Shown here piece by piece: positions 8,614 to 15,447 of a stretch of 36,850 nucleotides of DNA. Origin of the DNA: VRUE01 sp036403515 (GTDB taxonomy: Bacteria > Actinomycetota > Thermoleophilia > Solirubrobacterales > 70-9); assembly GCA_036403515.1 (NCBI GenBank), contig DASWQV010000066.1, positions 1 through 36,850 of the forward strand, read 5' to 3'. Under the pieces are notes generated by a model. It did no database searches and had not been told where the DNA came from. It saw only the letters and a program-made list of their open reading frames with translations. The position numbers were made by a program, and so were the translations under genes. Position 1 is the stretch's first letter. Every line of letters begins with the position of its first letter.

Positions 8614-8619
8614 AGCTTA
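8614..8619 (-). promoter_or_regulatory. Candidate -10 box of the CDF transporter gene
   Basis: TAAGCT on the minus strand, 6 nt before GTG 8607. The family B arm starts at 8620, so any -35 region would lie inside the hairpin arm. Confidence 0.45.
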
Positions 8620-8732
8620 GGACCTATCCCGGTAGGGGTGAAACGTCTTGTACTTTTTCGGCGCGCGCGTCGGGCGTTAGCCCCATCCGATCCACCGAAA
8701 AAGTTAAGTGGAACCCCTACCGGGATAGGTCC
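8620..8732. repeat. Family B hairpin element, copy 1 (20-bp perfect arms)
   Basis: The left arm ggacctatcccggtaggggt (8620-8639) is the exact reverse complement of 8713-8732. Inside, actttttcgg (8652-8661) pairs exactly with ccgaaaaagt (8695-8704), and gggcgttagccc forms a small central hairpin. The right arm ends 6 nt after the TAA of the acyl-CoA dehydrogenase gene, and the left arm abuts the -10 box of the CDF gene. The core resembles the element at 28129-28240 in reverse orientation, and the left 30 nt from 8629 recur exactly at 36785-36814. It could act as a terminator; its family nature suggests a dispersed mobile or structured element. Confidence 0.85.
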
Positions 8733-8738
8733 ATACCC

Positions 8739-10016
8739 TTACGCCGGAACCGGCTCCCTAGCCGACTCAGCAGGCTTCATCGCCTGCTCAGCGACTTCGG
8801 CGGCGTAGCCAAGCCGCTCGGCATATTCGCGCGCCTGCATCCGCGAGATCACCATGCGCTGAATCTCCGCCGTGCCCTCGAAGAGCTGGTAGATCTTGGC
8901 GTCGCGGAACCACTTCTCCAGAGGACAGTCCCTGCTCCAGGCGTACGGTCCGACCAGGTCCATCAGGGTGGTCGTCGCCCACATCGTCACGTCGCCGCCC
9001 TTGAGCTTTGACATCGAGCCCTGGCCGCCGCGCATCGGGATGCCGTTGCGACCCATCCAAGCGGCGCGCTGGACGAGCAGGCGAGCGCCTTCGATCTCGG
9101 TGGCGACGTCGGCCAGCGTCTGCTGGATGCGCTGCTCCTTCAGGACCGGCTTGCCGCCCTCCGTCTGACCGTCGAGGTACTCGAGCGTCCACTCATAGGC
9201 GGCCTGGGCGATGCCGAGCGCCGAGGCGCCGACCAGGGGCCGGGTGATCTCGAAGGTCGCCAGCGCGTCGGCGCCGCCGCGCGACTTCTGACCAGAGCGG
9301 CCGCGCTCGAGCTTCTTCTCCAGCTTCTCCTCGCCGCCAAGGAGGTTCTCGATCGGGATACGGCAATCGTCGAGCACGATCTCGGCCGTGTGAGAGGCGC
9401 GGATCCCCAGCTTGGACTCCTTCTTGCCCTGGCTCAGGCCAGGGGTGTCCTTGCCGACGACGAAGGAGGCCTGGCCGCGAGTGCCGAGACTCGGATCGAC
9501 GGTGGCGACGACGACATGCACGTCGGCGATTCCGCCGTTGGTGATGAAGACCTTGGTTCCGTTGAGGATCCACTCGTCGCCATCGCGCTTGGCCGTCGTC
9601 TTGAGGCTCTTCACGTCCGAGCCGGCCTGCGGCTCGGTCACCGCGTAGGCGCCGAGCTTGATCTCGTCGCCGACGCCAAAGCACTCGGGGACCCAACGGC
9701 CGATTTGCTCGGGGGTCCCGGATGAGGCGATGCCCGCCGCCGCGAGGCCAGAGCCGGAGATCGCCAGGGCGATTCCGGCGCAGCCCCAGTGGAACTCTTC
9801 AGCCGAGATCACCTGCATCTGACCCTCGGAATCGCCCGCCGAGCGTTGGATGCCCTCCAGGCCCCCAAACCCTTGCTTGCGGGCCTCCTTGATCACATCC
9901 CAAGGGATGCTCTCCTCTTCATCGTGCTTGCGGGCCGCGGGCCGGATCACCTCGCGGGCAAAAGTCCGGCAGCGCTCCTTGAACTCCTGCTGCTCCTCAT
10001 TCAGTGCGAAATCCAT
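8739..10016 (-). CDS. Acyl-CoA dehydrogenase
   Basis: 425 aa flavoprotein for alpha-beta oxidation of acyl-CoA. N-terminal MDFALNEEQQEFKERCRTFAREVIRPAA is the usual helical domain. The FAD/substrate region has YAVTEPQAGSDVKSLKTTA, and the C-terminal LFEGTAEIQRMVISR holds the catalytic glutamate (FEGT). The ATG at 10016 has GAGGGG 6 nt upstream. A palindromic operator at 10057-10076 is shared with the thiolase gene at 18988-20175, so both are probably controlled by one TetR-type fatty-acid regulator. An in-line stretch EKLEKKLERGRSGQKSRGGADALATFE is more charged than usual. Substrate length cannot be told from sequence. Confidence 0.93.
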   Translation of the reverse strand: MDFALNEEQQEFKERCRTFAREVIRPAARKHDEEESIPWDVIKEARKQGFGGLEGIQRSAGDSEGQMQVISAEEFHWGCAGIALAISGSGLAAAGIASSGTPEQIGRWVPECFGVGDEIKLGAYAVTEPQAGSDVKSLKTTAKRDGDEWILNGTKVFITNGGIADVHVVVATVDPSLGTRGQASFVVGKDTPGLSQGKKESKLGIRASHTAEIVLDDCRIPIENLLGGEEKLEKKLERGRSGQKSRGGADALATFEITRPLVGASALGIAQAAYEWTLEYLDGQTEGGKPVLKEQRIQQTLADVATEIEGARLLVQRAAWMGRNGIPMRGGQGSMSKLKGGDVTMWATTTLMDLVGPYAWSRDCPLEKWFRDAKIYQLFEGTAEIQRMVISRMQAREYAERLGYAAEVAEQAMKPAESAREPVPA

Positions 10017-10056
10017 TCGGTCCCCTCTTAGCTTTCAGCCCTGTGGCCTGCCATTG

Positions 10057-10076
10057 ATTGACTGGTCAGTCAACCA
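10057..10076. promoter_or_regulatory. TetR-type operator, copy 1
   Basis: attgactggtcagtcaacca. Its core TTGACTG-GT-CAGTCAA is a 7+2+7 palindrome 41-60 nt upstream of the acyl-CoA dehydrogenase ATG. The identical 20 bp occurs at 20192-20211 upstream of the thiolase gene. The form resembles operators of TetR regulators of fatty-acid degradation in actinobacteria (family knowledge). Confidence 0.8.
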
Positions 10077-10119
10077 GTCGCATGGAGATTAGCTGACCAG
10101 CCAGCCACCTCCCCGCCTG

Positions 10120-10125
10120 TAGCTT
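10120..10125 (+). promoter_or_regulatory. Candidate -10 box of the CWB2-like operon
   Basis: TAGCTT, 8 nt before GTG 10134, without a Shine-Dalgarno sequence; leaderless geometry. Confidence 0.45.
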
Positions 10126-10133
10126 TCCCCGTC

Positions 10134-11525
10134 GTGGCCCGCAAGCAGCCGATCAATGCCGAGATTCCGCCCTCGGACGCGACAGGGAAGCCGACGGGCC
10201 CGACGCCACCGACGGAGGCCGAAGCGGCGCCATCGACCTCAGCGGCCGAGCCGAAAGCGCAGGCCAACGAGCTGCCGGCACCCAAACGAGCCAAGCGGCG
10301 ACGCAAACCGATCCCCGCAACGCTCAAGGCGATAGCCGGCCTGGTTATCGTGGCCGTGGTCTTTCTCGTTGCCGCGGTGCTCGGCGGCGGCGGCTCGAAC
10401 GAGGGCTCCGGTAAACCGGCGCCGATATCCGCGCCCCCTCCAAAGGTCAGCGAAGAGAAGCAGACGCCGACCGCGGAGGCGGCCGAGGAACTGGGCTATC
10501 CGTCTTTCGCGACCAACAACACGACCCGTGTCGGCGGATCAGATCCGGCCTCGACGGCTGCCGGCGTGGCCCTGGCCGTCTTCCCCTCCGCAACCACAGC
10601 CCAGCGGCCGGCAGCTGTGACGATCGTCGACGAAGGGGAATGGCAGGGAGCGATCGCCGCCGCTGTGCTGATGGCGGCGCCGGTGCAGGCGCCGCTGCTG
10701 GTCTCCGCCGACGGCGACCTTCCGGACCCCACAACACAAGCCCTGGAAGCCCTGGACCCCCAGGGTGATGACAGCACGAAAGGCGCCCAGGCGTTCGTGA
10801 TCGGCGGTGCGCCGGCGCCCCAGGGGCTGAAGACGATGCCGGTCAAAGGCTCAGACGCCGCGACTCTCGCGGCCGCAATCGCGACCCTGCGCGACAAACT
10901 GTTCGACGGCCCCCCAGGTCACGTCGTTCTCACCTCCGAAGACGAAGCCAGCGTCGCCATGCCGGCCGCGGCCTGGGCGGCGCGGTCCGGCGATCCAGTC
11001 CTCTTCAGCGGCGCCAAAAAGCTGCCGGCGGCGACGCTGGCGGCGCTGAAGCGCCATCCGAAGGTGCCCGTCTACGTCCTTGGACCGACCTCGGCGATCT
11101 CATCCGATGTGGTCCGGGAAGCGGCGAAGGTCGACAAGAAGGTTCGGCGCGTATCGGGCGAGGACCCGGTCGAAAACGCGATCGCCCTCGCCCGCTACAG
11201 CAGCGGCGGCTTCGGCTGGAACATCAACGATCCCGGCCACGGCTTCGTCGTCGCGCGCAGTGACTCGCCACTCGACGCTGCCGTCTCGGCGCCGCTCTCG
11301 GCATCGGGCACCTGGGGGCCGCTGCTGCTCAGCGACGACGCCGATACGCTGCCCAAGGCGCTGCGCGAATACCTGCTCGACGTCAAGCCGGGCTACACGA
11401 CCGACCCAACGCGCGCCTTCTACAACCATGTTTGGGTAATCGGAGACCAGGAGGCCATCGACGTGAACCAGCAAGCGGAGATCGATCAGCTCGCCGAACT
11501 GGCGAAGATCGGGGGCGAATCGTGA
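10134..11525 (+). CDS. Membrane-anchored protein with cell-wall-binding-repeat 2-like domain
   Basis: 463 aa, GTG start. A cytoplasmic Pro/Ala/Glu-rich head ends in a basic stretch (KRAKRRRKPIP), then one transmembrane helix (about 64-84, LKAIAGLVIVAVVFLVAAVLGGGG). The outside part begins after a flexible linker. It contains TTRVGGSDPASTAAGVALAVFPS, a hallmark of the CWB2 (cell wall-binding repeat 2) fold, plus further Rossmann-like strands (AAVTIVDEGEWQGAIAAAVLMAAPVQAPLL, HVVLTSEDE, VPVYVLGPTSAIS). It is first in an operon; its stop overlaps the next GTG (GTGA). It is probably an envelope protein binding wall polymer; a ligand is not shown. Confidence 0.8.
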   Translation: MARKQPINAEIPPSDATGKPTGPTPPTEAEAAPSTSAAEPKAQANELPAPKRAKRRRKPIPATLKAIAGLVIVAVVFLVAAVLGGGGSNEGSGKPAPISAPPPKVSEEKQTPTAEAAEELGYPSFATNNTTRVGGSDPASTAAGVALAVFPSATTAQRPAAVTIVDEGEWQGAIAAAVLMAAPVQAPLLVSADGDLPDPTTQALEALDPQGDDSTKGAQAFVIGGAPAPQGLKTMPVKGSDAATLAAAIATLRDKLFDGPPGHVVLTSEDEASVAMPAAAWAARSGDPVLFSGAKKLPAATLAALKRHPKVPVYVLGPTSAISSDVVREAAKVDKKVRRVSGEDPVENAIALARYSSGGFGWNINDPGHGFVVARSDSPLDAAVSAPLSASGTWGPLLLSDDADTLPKALREYLLDVKPGYTTDPTRAFYNHVWVIGDQEAIDVNQQAEIDQLAELAKIGGES

Positions 11526-11773
11526 GCGAGGCGGAGAACCCCGACCTGCTCGACGACGCCCACCAGGTCAGCCGAGAGGACATCCGCGCCCTGGCCGGCG
11601 CCTCCACCCCGCACTTCGCGCTGCAGGTCCGCAACCGAATTCGCCGCCTGATCGAGCCGCTTCCCGCCGACCATCCGGCTCGGATCGAAGGTGAGCGCAA
11701 GATCGTCGAGCTGGAAGACCTGGCCGAGCACAGCGGCGATCCGCGCGGAACGATGGGCATCGGCCGGCACTGA
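11522..11773 (+). CDS. Conserved small hypothetical protein
   Basis: 83 aa from GTG 11522, overlapping the upstream stop by 4 nt; the longer frame from 11432 lies in the previous gene. It is acidic with no signal or transmembrane segment. The sequence VSREDIRALAGASTPHFALQVRNRIRRLIEPLPADHPARIEGERKIVELEDLAEHSGDPRG looks like an all-helical protein. I do not recognise the family. Its tight coupling to both neighbours (stop/start overlap at each end) argues that it is a real, co-produced protein. Confidence 0.75.
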   Translation: MSEAENPDLLDDAHQVSREDIRALAGASTPHFALQVRNRIRRLIEPLPADHPARIEGERKIVELEDLAEHSGDPRGTMGIGRH

Positions 11774-12441
11774 TGAAGTCGCTCGCGCCGGGCGTCTGGC
11801 GCCTAAAGGAGCTTCCAGGGCCCTCGATCAACATCTACCTGGCGGAGGACGTCCTGATCGACGCCGGCCGGCGCTGGGACCGGCGCCGTGTCTTCGCCGA
11901 GCTGGAGGGGCGCGAGATCTCCATGCTCGCCTTGACCCACGCTCATCCCGACCATCAGGGCATCGCCAAGGATGTCTGCGAAGCGCGCGCGATCCCGCTT
12001 GCCTGTCACGCCGATGACGTCGAAGCGACGGAAGGGCGACGACCGATGCAGGAGGCTGCGCCGAACAACCCGATCAACCGGCTGATCAAGAGCATCTGGC
12101 AGGGGCCGCCGTACGAGGTCGAGCGCATCCTGCACGAGGGCGACGAGGTGGCGGGCTTCCGAGTGGTCCACGCGCCGGGGCACTCGCGCGGCGAGGTGAT
12201 CTTTTTCCGCGACGAAGATCGGGTGGCGATCTGCGGCGACGTGATCCGCAACATGAGCTACGCGACGGGGCGGCCGATGCTCGCCGAGCCGCCACGGATC
12301 TTCACCTATGACCCCGCCGAGAACCGCCGCTCGATCGGCAAGCTCGCCGATCTGAATCCGGCCCTGATCCTGCCCGGTCACGGTCCCGCCGTTACCGACA
12401 TGGCTGCATTCGAGCGTTTCGTCGCCTCCCTGCCTGGGTAG
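11773..12441 (+). CDS. MBL-fold metallo-hydrolase
   Basis: 222 aa. The metallo-beta-lactamase motif THAHPDHQG (about 55-63) supplies zinc ligands, with further ligands at APGHSRGEVIFF, CGDVI and LPGHGP. The start ATG overlaps the previous stop by one base (TGATG). The overall size and motif order suit glyoxalase II-like or lactonase/thioesterase-type members. The substrate is unknown, and the operon with a wall-binding protein and a small helical protein does not settle it. No signal peptide, so it is cytoplasmic. Confidence 0.9.
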   Translation: MKSLAPGVWRLKELPGPSINIYLAEDVLIDAGRRWDRRRVFAELEGREISMLALTHAHPDHQGIAKDVCEARAIPLACHADDVEATEGRRPMQEAAPNNPINRLIKSIWQGPPYEVERILHEGDEVAGFRVVHAPGHSRGEVIFFRDEDRVAICGDVIRNMSYATGRPMLAEPPRIFTYDPAENRRSIGKLADLNPALILPGHGPAVTDMAAFERFVASLPG

Positions 12442-12446
12442 CGGCT

Positions 12447-12472
12447 CGAAGGGCTTCGAACACCGAAGCCGC
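12447..12472 (+). terminator. Weak hairpin between MBL gene and secreted-protein gene
   Basis: ggcttcg-aacac-cgaagcc forms a 7-bp stem downstream of the MBL stop. There is no T-run, so terminator function is uncertain. Confidence 0.3.
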
Positions 12473-12492
12473 ATCTCGAGAAGGGAGTCTCG

Positions 12493-13017
12493 ATGAGGAA
12501 GCTGACAGACAGACGGCCTTCGCCGGCGATGATCGTGGCAATCATCGCCCTTGTCGTCGCACTGGCCGGAACCGCCTACGCGGCCCAGACGATCAACGGG
12601 GGCGCGATCAAAAAGCAGACGATTGGCGCCGGCAAGATCAAGCACAAGACGCTCACCGGCTACCAGATCAACACCAACAAGCTCGGAGTCGTGCCGGCCG
12701 CGCAGCGCGCCTCGCACACCTACTGGGCGGTGGTCAACAATCCGGCCGGAGCGGGGAACGCGGCGCTCGCGCGGGCCAGCGATGCGACGATCACCGCGGC
12801 CGAGGGCGGCGGAGCGGTCACCGTCACGCTTCCGATCAACATCAGCGGCTGCGCCAACGTCGCGGGCCGCGACAACGCCGGAACTTCCGTGCCGGGGCCA
12901 GGCTACGCCCAGACCAATACCTCGCCGGCGAACCCCAACGCGATCGAGGTTCGCACCCGCGATGAAAAAGGAGCTGACGCGGACGCCGATTTCCACCTGA
13001 TCGTCGTCTGCCCATAG
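12493..13017 (+). CDS. Secreted protein with actinobacterial SPAM-type signal anchor
   Basis: 174 aa; GGGAG lies 6 nt before the ATG. The N-terminus RRPSPAMIVAIIALVVALAGTAYAA is a conserved signal/anchor I associate with many exported proteins of Thermoleophilia. It is followed by a repeat-like NGGAIKKQTIGAGKIKHKTLTGYQINTNKLG (short beta-helix-like turns). The mature part has AEGGGAVTVTLPINISGCANVAGRDNAG and a final HLIVVCP; the two cysteines may form a disulfide. Function unknown; probably an extracellular or surface protein. Confidence 0.8.
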   Translation: MRKLTDRRPSPAMIVAIIALVVALAGTAYAAQTINGGAIKKQTIGAGKIKHKTLTGYQINTNKLGVVPAAQRASHTYWAVVNNPAGAGNAALARASDATITAAEGGGAVTVTLPINISGCANVAGRDNAGTSVPGPGYAQTNTSPANPNAIEVRTRDEKGADADADFHLIVVCP

Positions 13018-13029
13018 CGGGCGATGCGC

Positions 13030-13066
13030 CGGCCCGGCCTCTCTCGCCACCAGAGGGGCCGGGCCG
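13030..13066 (+). terminator. GC-rich hairpin after the secreted-protein gene
   Basis: cggcccggcc (13030-13039) pairs with ggccgggccg (13057-13066), extended inward by tct/aga with a small bulge. It begins 13 nt after the TAG. There is no T-run, as is common for actinobacterial L-shaped or I-shaped terminators. Confidence 0.6.
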
Positions 13067-13091
13067 TCTCGCGAACGGCTAGTCTGACCGC

Positions 13092-13295
13092 GTGAGCGAG
13101 ATCGAGCACGGCTTCAAGGAGGGCGACAAGGTCTGGGTCGAGGATGGCGACGGCAAGCACCATCCCGGTATCTTCGTTGCCGACAACGAGAGCTCCGGCT
13201 GGTTCGGCGGCGGCCCCAGCGCCTACGTTGTCCACCCCGAGGCCAAGCAGGCCGAGGTCGTCTCGACCTTCCGCATCACCCCGCGCGACGAGTAG
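13092..13295 (+). CDS. Small hypothetical protein (SH3-like barrel suspected)
   Basis: 67 aa from GTG 13092. A TAGTCT box (13080-13085) lies 6 nt before the start with no Shine-Dalgarno, so it is probably leaderless. The sequence FKEGDKVWVEDGDGKHHPGIFVADNESSGWFGGGPSAYVVHPEAKQAEVVSTFRITPRDE reads as short beta strands with GDKVWV and AYVVHP, like a small barrel. No known family is recognised. Composition and an isolated own promoter support a real gene. Confidence 0.65.
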   Translation: MSEIEHGFKEGDKVWVEDGDGKHHPGIFVADNESSGWFGGGPSAYVVHPEAKQAEVVSTFRITPRDE

Positions 13296-13309
13296 CGCCT
13301 CTCGGCAGC

Positions 13310-13699
13310 TCAGCGAATCAACTGGACTTCGACCCCGACGTCGAGCTCGGCCCAGGCCCGGTCGGCGGTCATCACCGGCGAATTGCGGCTCACGGCAACC
13401 GCAAAGCAAATGCGATCCGCCAGTGATAGCCCGGTCGAGCGAGTTGGCTCTCGCAGCGCGGCCGCGTATTCCGCGTGGGCAGCCTCCACGGGAACCACCT
13501 GAGCCCCGGTCGACTCGAACTCGTCGCGCAGTGAAGCGGTCCACGCGCCAAGGACCCGTGTGCGCTCGCTGACCTCGGCCCAGTTGACGGAGGGTATGAC
13601 CGACCCCCCCAGCTCGGCCACGACGACCTCGCCGCCGCGCTCGTCGAGGAGGTAGGCGAGAACCGCTGACGCATCAAGAATGACGGCGCTGGAACTCAT
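13310..13699 (-). CDS. vapC: VapC-type PIN-domain ribonuclease toxin
   Basis: 129 aa. PIN-domain acidic residues are in place: ILDASAVLAYL (Asp about 9), NWAEV (Glu about 41), LSLADRICFAVA (Asp about 95) and MTADRAWAEL (Asp about 114). They bind Mg2+ for cleavage of RNA, often tRNA or rRNA in this family. The gene overlaps the upstream vapB by 26 nt, the usual antitoxin-toxin order. A type II toxin is well supported; its RNA target is unknown. Confidence 0.92.
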   Translation of the reverse strand: MSSSAVILDASAVLAYLLDERGGEVVVAELGGSVIPSVNWAEVSERTRVLGAWTASLRDEFESTGAQVVPVEAAHAEYAAALREPTRSTGLSLADRICFAVAVSRNSPVMTADRAWAELDVGVEVQLIR

Positions 13700-13952
13700 C
13701 GAGCTCTCTCTCTTCGCGACGCGCTTCCCGACGCCGCTCAGCGATCAGTTCCTCAACCGGATCGCGACCTTTTGCTGCCTCTCGGAACCGACGCCGAAGA
13801 CGTTCGAACGCAGCCACGCGGGTTTCAAGCAGCAGCCGATTGTCCTCGACGCGAGCAACGAGCGTGTCGCCCTCCCCGAGGCCGAGCTCTTCGCGCTGTC
13901 GAGCAGGAATCACGATGCGCCCTTGTTTACCGACTCTCAATACTGCCATCAA
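13674..13952 (-). CDS. vapB: VapB-type antitoxin, AbrB/SpoVT fold
   Basis: 92 aa. The N-terminal MAVLRVGKQGRIVIPARQREELGLGEGDTLVARVEDNRLLLE is a swapped-hairpin AbrB DNA-binding domain. The C-terminal charged helix (RRRFREAAKGRDPVEELIAERRREARREERELDEFQRRHS) should wrap and block the PIN toxin. Start is ATG 13952 or the next ATG at 13949. The upstream region 13953-14010 is distinctly AT-rich, unlike its surroundings, and is the likely autoregulated promoter. Confidence 0.92.
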   Translation of the reverse strand: MMAVLRVGKQGRIVIPARQREELGLGEGDTLVARVEDNRLLLETRVAAFERLRRRFREAAKGRDPVEELIAERRREARREERELDEFQRRHS

Positions 13953-14012
13953 GATCTAAATGTGGCAGAAGTGAAATAAAATGGCAACAAACTGTAACTT
14001 GGCCTTCGATCT
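13953..14012 (-). promoter_or_regulatory. AT-rich promoter region of vapBC
   Basis: Unusually AT-rich for this genome. On the minus strand it contains TTGCCA followed by TTTTATTTCACTTC and an ATTTAGAT stretch just before the vapB ATG. It lies between vapB and the 3' end of the alkyltransferase-like gene. Exact boxes are uncertain; AbrB-type antitoxins usually bind such sites. Confidence 0.4.
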
Positions 14013-14015
14013 ACG

Positions 14016-14315
14016 CTAGCGCTGCCAATCAGGCGGGAGCCTGGCCTTTCCCATGTCGACGCGCTCACCTCGGAAGGGGACGCCCTCGGCGGTGAGATGG
14101 GTGCGCTGTCGCCGGCCCTTGGCGAGGGAGCCGTCGGCTCGGACCACGCGCCACCAGGGGAGATCGGGGTCGTCGCACTCGAAGAGGACGGCGCCGGCGA
14201 AGCGGGGTGCGCCTGGGGAGAGGTCGCCGTAGGTGCGGACGAAGCCAGGTGGGATCTCGCGGACGCGGGCCAGGACCTCAAGCTCGAGATCGTGACTCCG
14301 TGCTTTGTCTCGCAT
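14016..14315 (-). CDS. Alkyltransferase-like protein (MGMT DNA-binding domain without the acceptor Cys)
   Basis: 99 aa. The fold of the O6-methylguanine-DNA methyltransferase C-terminal domain is recognisable: VLARVREIPPGFVRTYGDLSPGAPRFAGAVL and WWRVVRADGSLA. Where MGMT has PCHRV, this protein has PWWRV, so the alkyl acceptor cysteine is absent. Such ATL proteins bind O6-alkylguanine and flag it for nucleotide excision repair (family knowledge). The PWWRV variant is typical of ATLs. It follows the LLM oxidoreductase gene by 18 nt and may be co-transcribed. No Shine-Dalgarno is obvious. Confidence 0.9.
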   Translation of the reverse strand: MRDKARSHDLELEVLARVREIPPGFVRTYGDLSPGAPRFAGAVLFECDDPDLPWWRVVRADGSLAKGRRQRTHLTAEGVPFRGERVDMGKARLPPDWQR

Positions 14316-14333
14316 GGCGAGAGGAACGCGAAC

Positions 14334-15371
14334 TCAGCCGCTGGGATTGCCTGGGCCGAAGGCGTCGATGATCCGATTTTGGAACTCGGAGAGCTCCTCG
14401 GGGGAGATGAAGTAGGTGGGCGGCGTCAGGAAGAGGCCGTCGGCACGCTCGGCGGTCGCCTCCACCCGGGCTCTGACCTTGTCGAGCGGGCCGGCGGCGC
14501 AGTAGGCCTCGACCATCTCGTCGCTGATCGCGGCGGGGACGCCGGCGAGATCGCCGCGGCGGAATGCATCGCCCGCGGCTATCGCGTTGTCGGCGAAGCC
14601 GTGCAGCTCCCAGAGCGGCATGTACGTTTTCACCGTCGCGTAGAAGGAGATCGTGCGCCGGGCCATCTCGATCGCTCGCGCCTCGTCGTCGTCGATGGCG
14701 CAGCAAACGGTGGGCAGGTAGTCGAAGTCCTTACGCTCGCGACCGGAGCGGCTGAGGCCGGTTTCGAAGGCGTCGACGACGACCTCATCGATCCAGCGCA
14801 GGCTCTGGATCGGGTGGCCGATAAGCCCATCGGCGACGTCACCAGCCATCCTTGCCATTCCCGCCTGGACGGCGGCGGTGTAGATCGGAACGGACTCGCG
14901 CGGCGCCGGGTGTGGGCGGACCCAGCCCTTGATGTCGATGTCGTAATAGGACCCCTCGTAGCGGATCGGCTCGCCGGCGCCGGCCTGCTGCATGATCAGC
15001 CGGGTCGCCTCGATCGCCTCGCGCAGATGCGGCGCCGGCTTGCCGTAGTCGGCGTTGTGCCAGGTCTCGTTGAGGCGCTTGACGCCGGCTCCCATGCCGA
15101 GCCGGAAGCGTCCGCCGGACATCTCGTCGATGTCGAGGGCGCTGATCGCGTGGATGAAGGGGCTGCGCGTGAAGGCCCAGAGAATCCCCGTGGCGACGTC
15201 GATCTTGGTCGTCTTCGCGGCCAAGTAGGCGGCCTGGGTGGCGGCGCTGCGGAACAGCTCTGGCGCCCAGACGCACTCGACTCCCGCCGCCTCGGCGCGC
15301 TTGGTCTCGACCTCCAGGTCGGCGACCGAAGTCCCGATCGCGGCAACGGAGATCCGCTCCAGAGCACTCAC
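14334..15371 (-). CDS. LLM-class (F420-dependent type) oxidoreductase
   Basis: 345 aa, GTG start. It is a luciferase-like monooxygenase TIM barrel: ERISVAAIGTSVADLEVETKRAEAAGVECVWAPELF at the N-terminus, then KIDVATGILWAFTRSPFIHAISALDIDEMSGGRFRLGMGAG and IYTAAVQAGMARMAGDVADGLIGHP. These are usual for F420-dependent dehydrogenases and reductases in actinobacteria. The substrate is unknown. It lies downstream of two acyl-CoA dehydrogenases on the same strand, so a role in lipid or sterol-like catabolism is possible (inference). A 12-bp inverted repeat separates it from the upstream gene. Confidence 0.88.
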   Translation of the reverse strand: MSALERISVAAIGTSVADLEVETKRAEAAGVECVWAPELFRSAATQAAYLAAKTTKIDVATGILWAFTRSPFIHAISALDIDEMSGGRFRLGMGAGVKRLNETWHNADYGKPAPHLREAIEATRLIMQQAGAGEPIRYEGSYYDIDIKGWVRPHPAPRESVPIYTAAVQAGMARMAGDVADGLIGHPIQSLRWIDEVVVDAFETGLSRSGRERKDFDYLPTVCCAIDDDEARAIEMARRTISFYATVKTYMPLWELHGFADNAIAAGDAFRRGDLAGVPAAISDEMVEAYCAAGPLDKVRARVEATAERADGLFLTPPTYFISPEELSEFQNRIIDAFGPGNPSG

Positions 15372-15384
15372 GGCGAGCGCATCT

Positions 15385-15432
15385 CGTTCCGGTGCGCCTT
15401 TGCCCCGCTATTCCGAGTAACGCACCGGAACG
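15385..15432 (-). terminator. 12-bp inverted repeat between acyl-CoA dehydrogenase and LLM genes
   Basis: cgttccggtgcg (15385-15396) pairs perfectly with cgcaccggaacg (15421-15432) around a 24-nt loop. It begins 15 nt after the stop of the upstream minus-strand gene. The long loop is unlike a tight intrinsic terminator; it recalls the arm-core layout of the larger elements in the window. Confidence 0.5.
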
Positions 15433-15447
15433 GCAGGGTCGAGTCGT

